From JAIOIW01 sp050304175 (GTDB lineage Bacteria > Pseudomonadota > Alphaproteobacteria > Rhizobiales > Rhizobiaceae): a stretch of DNA of 13,306 nucleotides. The position numbers were made by a program, and so were the translations under genes. Location: NCBI GenBank assembly GCA_050304175.1, contig JBNLDE010000245.1, forward strand, positions 1-13,306, given 5' to 3'. Below the pieces are notes generated by a model. The model did no database searches, was not told the origin of the DNA, and worked only from the letters and a program-made list of their open reading frames with translations. This document shows positions 6,615 through 13,121 of the stretch, piece by piece; position 1 is the stretch's first letter, and the number at the start of each line of letters is the position of its first letter.

Positions 6615-7235
6615 TCAGCCAAATAGCATATGAATCACATGTCGAAGCCAGCCGACAACCGAATTCCCGATTCCGTCCGGGAACTCGTCGACACCGCCGT
6701 GGACTGCCCGCCAGTCATGCGGCCGGTCAAAGCTACCATCCCACAGCCCGGCATGGCGTCCCCTTGCCCGCCCCTCCTCCTGTTCGTAGCCACCATAGGC
6801 AACGGCCCAGCCCATTTCCACCAACATTGAATTGATTTCCGCCCCCGAAACCGAGCAGGCGGCGAGCAGGCGGCCATACCGGTCCCGTCGCCCGCCTTTG
6901 CAGCGTATGGCGCGGCCGTCGATCAGTTCACCGAGCGCCGCCCGCGCGGCGCTGCCGCAGGCATAGGCCGCCCCGCCCGACCGGTGGCATTGCTGGCGTA
7001 GTTCTGGCGCATCGATTCCCTCCAACCTGATGCGCGTGCCCGCCAGATCGAGCGTGTCGCCGTCGATGATCGCCGGGACGCCTTCCAGCGTGACCGATCC
7101 GGCACCACCAAGACGGGCCGCGACAAGCGCAATCGCCGCCAAAACGGCAGCTGCCAGCGCGACGTCGGCAATGCGCGCACGCCAGGTGCGTGACCTGCGC
7201 CTGCCGGTTGCCCGCTTTGCCGTCTGACGTCTCAA
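6615..7235 (-). CDS. Membrane-anchored thermonuclease (SNase-like) family protein
   Basis: The protein has 206 residues. An arginine-rich cytoplasmic N-terminus (1-21) is followed by one hydrophobic segment (about 24-41), so the nuclease domain is probably displayed in the periplasm. The staphylococcal-nuclease-like domain keeps the known residues: AIIDGDT (56-62, calcium-binding Asp), R70, GIDAPE (73-78, catalytic Glu) and DRYGR (118-122, second catalytic Arg), followed by INSMLVEMGWAVAY. The RHAGLWDGSF...WR tail is usual for alphaproteobacterial members. Three cysteines (83, 93, 112) may pair in the periplasm. The only start in frame before the membrane segment is a TTG at 7235 with no clear Shine-Dalgarno, so the exact N-terminus is uncertain. 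It diverges from the histidine kinase and ends 44 bases before the GST start on the same strand. Confidence 0.85.
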   Translation of the reverse strand: MRRQTAKRATGRRRSRTWRARIADVALAAAVLAAIALVAARLGGAGSVTLEGVPAIIDGDTLDLAGTRIRLEGIDAPELRQQCHRSGGAAYACGSAARAALGELIDGRAIRCKGGRRDRYGRLLAACSVSGAEINSMLVEMGWAVAYGGYEQEEGRARGRHAGLWDGSFDRPHDWRAVHGGVDEFPDGIGNSVVGWLRHVIHMLFG

Positions 7236-7247
7236 CTGAAGGGTCCA

Positions 7248-7261
7248 TTAACCATTTGGTT
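7248..7261. promoter_or_regulatory. TTAACCAT (CtrA-type motif) within AACCA-TT-TGGTT dyad between nuclease and kinase genes
   Basis: The 68 bases between the divergent nuclease (start 7235) and kinase (start 7304) genes contain an exact TTAACCAT at 7248-7255, a form of CtrA recognition sequence described in Caulobacter, and a 5-bp-arm dyad AACCA-TT-TGGTT at 7250-7261. TTAA-bearing words are uncommon in a high-GC genome. The kinase belongs to the group that feeds the DivK-CtrA pathway, which makes CtrA control plausible, but binding is inference. Confidence 0.35.
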
Positions 7262-7303
7262 GTTATTTTCGGATCGTAAGACGCATCGCAAGTCAGTTTG
7301 TTA

Positions 7304-8824
7304 ATGATCGCCATCACTTCCGACACCGCCGACAAGAACATTGTCGACCGACGGAAGGCGCATCGCAATCGCGATGTCGCCAAGACGATCCGTTCCACGC
7401 GCGAAAAACTGTCGCTGAAAGCCGGCGGCAACATCAATTTCGAGCGCACGCTGCTGAAGATGCACGCGCGCTCGGTATTGGCAAGCGCCCTGGCCTTTCC
7501 GATCATGATCGGGATCATCGCCGGTGCGGGATTCTGGACGGGGTTCGGTTATCTGGCGCCGGCCTGGGCCACGGTCTCGATCTGCCTCTACAGCGGGTTG
7601 TTCCTCTATGCGCGCCAGATCGACGGGCGCGACGAACGCAAGATCGACGTGCCGTCCGTTACCCGCTCCTTCGTTGTCGCACATTTTATCGCCGGGCTTG
7701 GCTGGGCCGGCATGGAACTGGTCGAGTGCGGGACCTGCTCGGTCGGCGACACGGCCGTGATCAGGGGCGTTCTGCTGTTGCTGGCCATCGCCACCACAGC
7801 CGTTGTCGCGTCGGCGCTCAACGGCGCCCTGATCGCCGCGTTCGCCGCGCCGGTCGCCGTCTACGCCTTCATCACGGCGCAAACCCTGGACACTACAGGC
7901 CTCTCGATGGCCGGCATGCTGGTCGCCGCGCTTCCGTTCTTTGCCTATATTTCGCGGCACCTGCACACGGCCACCGTCCGGATGCTGGCATTCCGGTCGG
8001 AAAAGGACGCCCTGATCGCGGAACTCGAGACCGCGAAATCGATGTCGGACGAGGCACGGCGGCGCGCGGAGGAAGCCAACATGGCCAAGTCGCGGTTCCT
8101 CGCCTCCATGAGCCACGAGCTGCGCACCCCGCTCAACGCGATACTCGGCTTCTCCGAGGTCATGGCCAATGAAATTCTCGGGCCGATCAACAACGAGACC
8201 TATCGCGAATATGCGCATGACGTCCATGCTTCCGGCAAGCACCTGCTCGAGCTGATCAACGAAATCCTCGACCTGTCGCGCATCGAAGCCGGGCGCTACC
8301 AGATCAGCGAGGAACCGGTCGGCTTGCCGGACGTGTTGGACGATTCCTGCCACATGCTCGAGCTCAAGATTCGCAGCAAGGGGATCACGATTACGCGGAA
8401 TTTCGAAACCGACCTGCCGCCGATCAGTGCCGACGAGCGGTCGATCCGGCAAGTTGCGCTGAACCTGCTGTCAAATGCCGTGAAATTCACCCCGTCCGGC
8501 GGCGAGATCGTCATCAAGGCAGGCTGGACATCAAGCGGCGGCCAATATGTCTCGATCCGCGACAACGGCCCGGGCATCCCCGAGGAAGAGATCCCCATCG
8601 TGCTGTCGGCGTTCGGCCAGGGCTCGGTCGCGATCAAGAGCGCCGAACAGGGCACTGGGCTCGGCTTGCCGATTGTCCAGGCGATCATGCACATGCATGG
8701 CGGACGGTTCGAGCTGAAATCGAAGCTTCGCGCCGGGACCGAGGTGATCGCGACCTTCCCAGCCTCACGGGTGATGAAGGACAAGAAGGCAGCGGCGACC
8801 GCAAGTTCCGACGCCGTTGCCTGA
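7304..8824 (+). CDS. Membrane sensor histidine kinase, DivJ/PleC/PdhS-like
   Basis: The protein has 506 residues from the ATG at 7304; a TTG at 7298 would add two residues. A basic N-terminal tail (1-55) is followed by about five to six hydrophobic segments (58-80, 84-103, 120-137, 152-190, 200-217), then a short coiled coil with EARRRAEEANMAKSRF (250-265). The HisKA dimerisation domain has the H-box FLASMSHELRTPLNAILGFS with phospho-acceptor His271, and the ATPase domain has the N-box NLLSNAVKF (387-395), G1 DNGPGIP (420-426) and G2 GTGLGL (450-455), so it should be an active kinase. The HisKA wording (FSEVMANEILGP, YAHDVHASGKHLLELINEILDLSRIEAG) is that of DivJ/PleC/PdhS kinases, which act on DivK in alphaproteobacterial cell-cycle control. 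No response regulator gene is adjacent, which is also usual for that group. The polar-localisation and signal properties are unknown. Confidence 0.92.
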   Translation: MIAITSDTADKNIVDRRKAHRNRDVAKTIRSTREKLSLKAGGNINFERTLLKMHARSVLASALAFPIMIGIIAGAGFWTGFGYLAPAWATVSICLYSGLFLYARQIDGRDERKIDVPSVTRSFVVAHFIAGLGWAGMELVECGTCSVGDTAVIRGVLLLLAIATTAVVASALNGALIAAFAAPVAVYAFITAQTLDTTGLSMAGMLVAALPFFAYISRHLHTATVRMLAFRSEKDALIAELETAKSMSDEARRRAEEANMAKSRFLASMSHELRTPLNAILGFSEVMANEILGPINNETYREYAHDVHASGKHLLELINEILDLSRIEAGRYQISEEPVGLPDVLDDSCHMLELKIRSKGITITRNFETDLPPISADERSIRQVALNLLSNAVKFTPSGGEIVIKAGWTSSGGQYVSIRDNGPGIPEEEIPIVLSAFGQGSVAIKSAEQGTGLGLPIVQAIMHMHGGRFELKSKLRAGTEVIATFPASRVMKDKKAAATASSDAVA

Positions 8825-8835
8825 TCGGCCCTCCC

Positions 8836-9807
8836 CTAGGCGGAGCCGGCGACAGCCGTGGCCCCGATGCTCGCGGCAACGGCGCGCTTGACCATACCGG
8901 CGCCCAGCGCCGCTGCCGTGCCATCCGGTGCCTCAATGCGGAAATCGAACATCGGCTCGATCCCCATCGCCCGCGCGGCATGCGCATGGGCTTCGCCGCC
9001 ACAATCGGCGATCAGGCAGTGCGCCACCGCCTGATTGTCGGCCTTCCACAGGACCGACGCCGCCGCACAGGCCGCAAGACCGCCGAGCACCACCGGAATA
9101 CGCTCCATTCGCGCCGCCAGGATCGCACCCGCGACCGCGGCAAGTTCACGTCCGCCAACCCGGCGCAAAGCTTCCAGCGGGTCCGCGAGATGATTGCCGT
9201 GCCGGTCGAGTGCGTCAGCCACGATTTGCGCGGTAGCGGCATCGCCGGACCATTCGGCCGCGTCGCCTCCCAAAGTTGCGGCCAGCAGCGCCGCCGACGC
9301 CGCGTCATTACCCTCGCCCGCCCCGGCCAGGGCGATCAGATCGACGCCGCCGGCGATGGCTTCCATGCCGAAGGCCATGGTCGCCGCGCATCCGCGCTCG
9401 TCCAGCGCCGCGTCGCGCCGGATATCCGCGGTCGGGAGTTCCAGCGCCAGATCGAACACGCGCAAGCCCAGCTCGTCTGCCGCGCACAGCGCGTTCACCG
9501 CGGCGTTTCCGGCGGTGCAGCGCTCGACCAGCTGTTTTGTCACGGTCATGTCGTAGGGCGCATCGGGATCTCCGGCGAGGCCATGATTGCCCGCGAACAC
9601 GGCGACAAGCGGCCGCGCGACCGGCTGTCCGCCCGTGCCCGACCAGGCCGCGTGCCAGATGGCGATTTCGCCCAGCCTGCCGAGCGCGCCCGCATGGTCA
9701 GGTTGCCCGGCGAGAGCTGAGCGAACCCGGTCGCGCGCCATCTCGTCCGGTGCCGGGAGTTGTCCCAGCAAAGCCCGGAAATCGTCAAATGGAAGGCCGC
9801 TCGCCAT
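8836..9807 (-). CDS. cobT: CobT-like nicotinate-nucleotide:dimethylbenzimidazole phosphoribosyltransferase, divergent active site
   Basis: The protein has 323 residues, close to the usual 335-350 for CobT (CobU in Pseudomonas denitrificans naming), which makes alpha-ribazole phosphate for the lower ligand of cobalamin. Family blocks are clear: GLPFDDFRALLGQLP (4-18), GALGRLGEIAIW (40-51), RPLVAVFAGNHG (65-76), GLRVFDLALELPTADI (114-129), ATMAFGMEAIAGG (142-154) and GGRELAAVAGAILAAR (218-233). The two active-site motifs are changed: the E-M-GIGNTT region reads A-G-A-GEGNDA (161-169) and the C-terminal MRLGEGTGA reads IEAPDGTAA (291-299), so the catalytic Glu317 of Salmonella CobT aligns without gaps with Asp295. 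It may be inactive, slow, or use another substrate. The start at 9807 gives the family N-terminus; the frame is open another 172 codons upstream but that part is antisense to the next genes. Confidence 0.85.
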   Translation of the reverse strand: MASGLPFDDFRALLGQLPAPDEMARDRVRSALAGQPDHAGALGRLGEIAIWHAAWSGTGGQPVARPLVAVFAGNHGLAGDPDAPYDMTVTKQLVERCTAGNAAVNALCAADELGLRVFDLALELPTADIRRDAALDERGCAATMAFGMEAIAGGVDLIALAGAGEGNDAASAALLAATLGGDAAEWSGDAATAQIVADALDRHGNHLADPLEALRRVGGRELAAVAGAILAARMERIPVVLGGLAACAAASVLWKADNQAVAHCLIADCGGEAHAHAARAMGIEPMFDFRIEAPDGTAAALGAGMVKRAVAASIGATAVAGSA

Positions 9808-9917
9808 TGTTTCGCCCCGCAAATCCGTGATCGTCGCGAGCACATAGCGTGCAAGCGCGGCAGTGCACAATGCGTGACGTTGTAAATTGCAGTGACGATG
9901 TCGTTTTTGGTCCACCT

Positions 9918-9938
9918 TGCATTGGCTCACCCGATGCA
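9918..9938. repeat. Short inverted repeat TGCATTGG-CTCAC-CCGATGCA between cobT and the DUF1289 gene
   Basis: Eight-base arms (one G-T pair) with a 5-base loop lie in the 170-base divergent intergenic region, 40 bases before the DUF1289 start and 111 bases before the cobT start. It might be an operator or a leader hairpin. I found no B12-box or other cobalamin riboswitch landmark on the cobT strand, so B12 regulation by RNA is not supported. Otherwise this intergenic region shows no clear promoter boxes. Confidence 0.35.
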
Positions 9939-9977
9939 CCATGTCGGAGCAAGCGCGTTTGGCCATAAAGGGTTCCC

Positions 9978-10211
9978 ATGACCGCAATCGAATCCCCTTG
10001 CATACTTGTCTGCTCGATCGACATGCAGACCGGCTACTGCTTCGGTTGCGGCCGTACGCGCGCCGAAATTGGCGAATGGACCCGCATGAGCGCCAACGGC
10101 CGGCGCGCGGTGATGGCCGAATTGCCGGCCCGGCTCGCAACCGTGGAGCGGAAGCCGCGTCGTGAAACGCGTCGGGCGCGGATCGCGCGCGAGCGGAGCG
10201 AAGGAACGTGA
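9978..10211 (+). CDS. DUF1289 domain small cysteine-rich protein
   Basis: The protein has 77 residues. It matches DUF1289 from end to end: SPCILVCSIDMQTGYCFGCG (6-25) with four conserved cysteines in a C-x3-C-x9-C-x2-C arrangement, then RTRAEIGEWTRMSANGRRAVM and an LPARL helix. The cysteines suggest a bound zinc or iron-sulfur cluster; the family is often annotated as predicted Fe-S protein but its role is unknown. The C-terminal tail is strongly basic (arginine-rich, 58-74), which suggests binding to nucleic acid or membrane phosphate. AAAGGG precedes the ATG by a few bases. Its stop overlaps the GTG start of the retropepsin gene (GTGA), so the two are translationally coupled. Confidence 0.9.
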   Translation: MTAIESPCILVCSIDMQTGYCFGCGRTRAEIGEWTRMSANGRRAVMAELPARLATVERKPRRETRRARIARERSEGT

Positions 10212-10912
10212 ACAGGCTGTTCTGGATTGTCATTGCCGCCATCGGCGCGGCGCTGATCCTGCTGATCGTCAACGATAGCAGCGGCACGACGTTCGGGATT
10301 GAAAACAACGATTTCGCGCGCATGGTCTATCTTGGCGCCTGGGCGCTGGTGCTGGCGCCGGCTATCCTGTTTTCGGGAATGCGCCTCTCAGACAGCGCGC
10401 GCAACCTGGCGCTCTGGCTGTTGATCGCTCTCGTTCTCGTTGCCGGCTACCAATACCGCTACGAACTCCAGGATTTCGGCAACAGGGTTTCGGCGGGGCT
10501 GATCCCGGCCAGCCCGGTATCCCTCGTTGGAGAGGATGGCCGCGCAGCGGTTATGCTGGAGAAATCTCCGTCCGGCCATTTCGAGGTCATCGGCACCGTC
10601 GACGGAGCCGACATCCATTTTCTGGTCGATACCGGCGCGACCACCATCCTGCTGCGAGAGGAAGACGCTGCGCGGGCCGGCATCGACACGGAGGCGCTCG
10701 CGTTCGACATTCCGATCACGACAGCGAACGGGCGCTCGACTGCAGCGCGGACTTTCGTAGACACGCTTTCGGTGGGCGCAATTACGCGAAATCACGTGAC
10801 CGTGCTTGTCGCCAGAGCCGGCCTGGCGCCGCAAAGCCTGCTCGGCATGAATTTCCTGGGGTCGTTGTCGGGCCTGGATATTCGCGGCAGCCGGCTAATC
10901 CTGCGCGACTGA
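10208..10912 (+). CDS. Membrane-bound retropepsin-like aspartic protease (TIGR02281, clan AA)
   Basis: The protein has 234 residues. Three hydrophobic segments (about 5-22, 38-57 and 66-82) are followed by a soluble domain from about 110. The retropepsin core shows the catalytic FLVDTGATTILL (138-149, Asp141-Thr-Gly), a flap-like ITTANGRSTA segment and the closing LLGMNFLGSLSGLDIRGSRLIL (211-232) that is the second hallmark of the family. One DTG per chain means activity requires a dimer. With this topology the protease domain most likely faces the periplasm. The Rickettsia homologue APRc is an active retropepsin-type enzyme; the substrate here is unknown. The start is a GTG at 10208 with AAGGA before it, overlapping the DUF1289 stop by four bases. 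Confidence 0.9.
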   Translation: MNRLFWIVIAAIGAALILLIVNDSSGTTFGIENNDFARMVYLGAWALVLAPAILFSGMRLSDSARNLALWLLIALVLVAGYQYRYELQDFGNRVSAGLIPASPVSLVGEDGRAAVMLEKSPSGHFEVIGTVDGADIHFLVDTGATTILLREEDAARAGIDTEALAFDIPITTANGRSTAARTFVDTLSVGAITRNHVTVLVARAGLAPQSLLGMNFLGSLSGLDIRGSRLILRD

Positions 10913-10918
10913 AAATCG

Positions 10919-11764
10919 TTACGCCAGGCTGTAGAAGAACCGCGTCGCCACGAACAGCATGAATAGGCCGAAGCCGATCTCAAGGTACCGCTTCTTCAGA
11001 GCGTGCGCGATCGAGGCCCCGACCGGCGCGGCGACCATGGTGACCGGAATTATCGTAGCGAAGGCGATCCAGTTGACGAAGCCGGTCGATCCGACCGGCA
11101 GATACGGATTGCCCCAGCCGGCCCAGACATAGCCGATGACGCCGGGAATCGAGATCAGCACGCCGACGCCCGATGACGTCGCTACCGCCTGGTGGATCGG
11201 ACGGCCGTAGACGGTCATGAAGGTGTTGTTCAACACGCCGCCGCCGATCCCCATGAGCGTGGAAAAGAAACCAAGCACGACACCGACCACCGCGCGCCAG
11301 GGATTGCCCGGTATATCATCGCCGAGGCGCCAGCTTTCGCGGTTGAACAGCAGGCGCAGGCCGATGACGATTGCCACACAAGCGAAAATGGCGCGCAGGC
11401 CGGCCGAAGAGATGTAGGCGGCGACCAACGAGGCGATCACCACGCCGGCCGGCACCGACAGCGCCATGCTTTTCAGCAACTCCATGTCGACCGCGCCGCG
11501 CTTCTTATGTGCCATCAGCGAACGGATCGATGTCGGGACGATGATTGCCAGCGAAGAACCGACAGCCACATGCATCCGCACACTTTCATCGACGCCGACC
11601 AGACCGAGCGCCTGGTAAAAGACCGGAACCATGACGGCCCCGCCGCCGATGCCAAACAGGCCGGCAAGGACACCGGCCACGGCGCCGACCGCGATGGCCG
11701 CTGCCGCGAAAACCAGGATATCGTTCAAAGGAAGGTCTACGCCCGGCATGTCGCCCCCGCTCAT
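10919..11764 (-). CDS. Sulfite exporter TauE/SafE (TSUP) family membrane transporter
   Basis: The protein has 281 residues and is hydrophobic throughout, with about eight predicted membrane segments. It shows the two pseudo-symmetric TSUP motifs: GLFGIGGGAVMVP (35-47) and STLMGIGGGVLNNTFM (168-183). The family exports sulfite, sulfoacetate, taurine-linked or other small organosulfur or carboxylate anions through the inner membrane; no sulfur gene is nearby, so the substrate cannot be named. The first ATG at 11764 has no good Shine-Dalgarno, while an ATG at 11749 follows GGGGG by 4 bases; the real start may be either and changes only five residues. The stop lies 6 bases from the convergent retropepsin gene. 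The 99 bases between this start and the dusA stop hold nothing else that I recognise. Confidence 0.9.
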   Translation of the reverse strand: MSGGDMPGVDLPLNDILVFAAAAIAVGAVAGVLAGLFGIGGGAVMVPVFYQALGLVGVDESVRMHVAVGSSLAIIVPTSIRSLMAHKKRGAVDMELLKSMALSVPAGVVIASLVAAYISSAGLRAIFACVAIVIGLRLLFNRESWRLGDDIPGNPWRAVVGVVLGFFSTLMGIGGGVLNNTFMTVYGRPIHQAVATSSGVGVLISIPGVIGYVWAGWGNPYLPVGSTGFVNWIAFATIIPVTMVAAPVGASIAHALKKRYLEIGFGLFMLFVATRFFYSLA

Positions 11765-11863
11765 TGGCCGCGCTCTGGCTATCCGGTCCCGGCGCAGTTG
11801 TAAATCGCCGTTTCCGCCGAATGCGCTTTGCGCGCCCCTAAGTGCGAAAACCGCGCGGCCCGC

Positions 11864-12850
11864 TCAGGCGGCCAGCCGTGCGCCGACCGCCTCGAACGCA
11901 CGAAAAAGCACGTCGGGAGCGGCATCGGGTCGGGTTGCATCGGTGGAGAGGATCTGGCGCCAGCGGCGGGCGCCGGGAAGTCCGTGGAACAGACCCGTCA
12001 TGTGGCGGGTAACATGCGCCAGCCGCCCGCCGGCCGCGATGTGGCGGCCGGCATGATCGGCCATCGCCTCGATGACCGGCGCAAAATCGCGCGCGACATC
12101 GACCTGCCCGCCCGCCATCATGGCGTCGACACCGGCCAGAATGCCCGGTTCGCGATAGGCCGCGCGGCCGAGCATCACTCCGTCCGTTTTCTCCAGGTGC
12201 GCGGCCGCCTCTACGAGCGTGGCGACACCGCCGTTGATCCCGACAAACCAGTCGGGATACTCCGCCTTCAGCCGGTAGACACGGTCGTAGTCAAGCGGCG
12301 GCACCTCGCGGTTCTCCTTCGGGCTCAACCCCTCCAGCCAGGCCTTGCGCGCATGGACCCACAACGCATCGGCGCCCGCGGCGCGGACAGCCGCGGCAAA
12401 CGCGGAGAGCGCGGTCTCCGTATCCTGATCGTCGACCCCGATGCGGCATTTGACCGTCACCGGCACCGAAACGACACGCTTCATGGCTGCGACGCAGTCG
12501 GCGACGAGATCGGGGGTCTTCATCAGGCAGGCGCCAAACGTACCCGACTGGACGCGATCTGACGGACAGCCGACATTGAGGTTGATCTCGTCGTAACCGG
12601 TGCCTTCCGCGATCCGAGCGGCCTCGGCCAGTTTCGCCGGATCCGACCCGCCAAGCTGCAGCGCCACCGGATGCTCGACCGGATCGAAGCCGAGCAGACG
12701 TTCGCGGTCGCCATGGATGACGGCATCCGCGACGACCATTTCGGTATAGAGCAGCGCTCGCTTCGTCAGTTGCCGGTGGAAGAACCGGCAGTGGCGGTCC
12801 GTCCAGTCCATCATCGGTGCGATGGCAAATTTTCTATATTTTTCAAACAT
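11864..12850 (-). CDS. dusA: tRNA-dihydrouridine synthase A
   Basis: The protein has 328 residues, the usual DusA length. It reduces specific uridines in the D-loop of tRNA to dihydrouridine with FMN and NADPH. Seen are the FMN-barrel start FAIAPMMDWTDRHCRFFHR (8-26), YTEMV (35-39), ALQLGGSDP (63-71), EINLNVGCPSDRVQSGTFGA (88-107) with catalytic Cys95, VTVKCRIGVDD (131-141) with the FMN lysine 134, and VHARKAWLEGLSPKENREVPPLDY (165-188), which is specific for DusA rather than DusB or DusC. GINGG and DGVMLGRAAYREP are also in place. The ATG at 12850 gives the family N-terminus; an upstream in-frame start at 12904 would add 18 residues with no match. A candidate promoter and a palindrome lie 50-90 bases upstream. 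Confidence 0.95.
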   Translation of the reverse strand: MFEKYRKFAIAPMMDWTDRHCRFFHRQLTKRALLYTEMVVADAVIHGDRERLLGFDPVEHPVALQLGGSDPAKLAEAARIAEGTGYDEINLNVGCPSDRVQSGTFGACLMKTPDLVADCVAAMKRVVSVPVTVKCRIGVDDQDTETALSAFAAAVRAAGADALWVHARKAWLEGLSPKENREVPPLDYDRVYRLKAEYPDWFVGINGGVATLVEAAAHLEKTDGVMLGRAAYREPGILAGVDAMMAGGQVDVARDFAPVIEAMADHAGRHIAAGGRLAHVTRHMTGLFHGLPGARRWRQILSTDATRPDAAPDVLFRAFEAVGARLAA

Positions 12851-12900
12851 ATAGACACATTCTTTAGATCGCAAGGAGATCGGACGGACTGAAATTGCCG

Positions 12901-12938
12901 ACAACGTGTTGTGTAACTCATTTCATTCATATTTTCAA
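12901..12938 (-). promoter_or_regulatory. dusA: Candidate dusA promoter with overlapping palindrome
   Basis: On the minus strand TTGAAA (12938-12933) is followed after 17 bases by TACACA (12915-12910). The -35 box is good (5 of 6), the -10 box poor (3 of 6). A palindrome ACAAC-GT-GTTGT (12901-12912) overlaps the -10 box and likely start site, where a repressor could act. The assignment is from sequence pattern only. Confidence 0.3.
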
Positions 12939-13121
12939 AGATCACAGTACCCTGTCGCTCAACACCACATTCCTGCTCATGGCTCAATACAATGGCAACC
13001 AGCCCACGCGGCCGGCACGCCGCCGTCGCTGGACTAATGGGACGCACGGTTCAGGCGCCTGCCGCTCGCCAACATCGAACAGAAGGCCGCAGCTTGAGTT
13101 GCCCGGACGAAGCCCGCGCGA

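Noticed and set aside
7301..8452. Minus-strand open frame of 383 codons opposite the histidine kinase
   Set aside because: It lies wholly antisense to a kinase with all catalytic motifs, has low-complexity Arg/Gly/Asp-rich composition and shows no family motif. It is a high-GC shadow frame.
8825..8835. Bidirectional terminator between the kinase and cobT
   Set aside because: GC-rich complementary segments exist around the junction but the pairing has bulges and no T run follows on either strand.
9808..9977. Cobalamin riboswitch upstream of cobT
   Set aside because: No B12-box-like segment or characteristic core was found on the minus strand; only a small unrelated hairpin is present.
9808..10323. 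N-terminal extension of the cobT frame by 172 codons
   Set aside because: The extension is antisense to the DUF1289 gene and the start of the retropepsin gene and does not resemble CobT. The family N-terminus starts at 9807.
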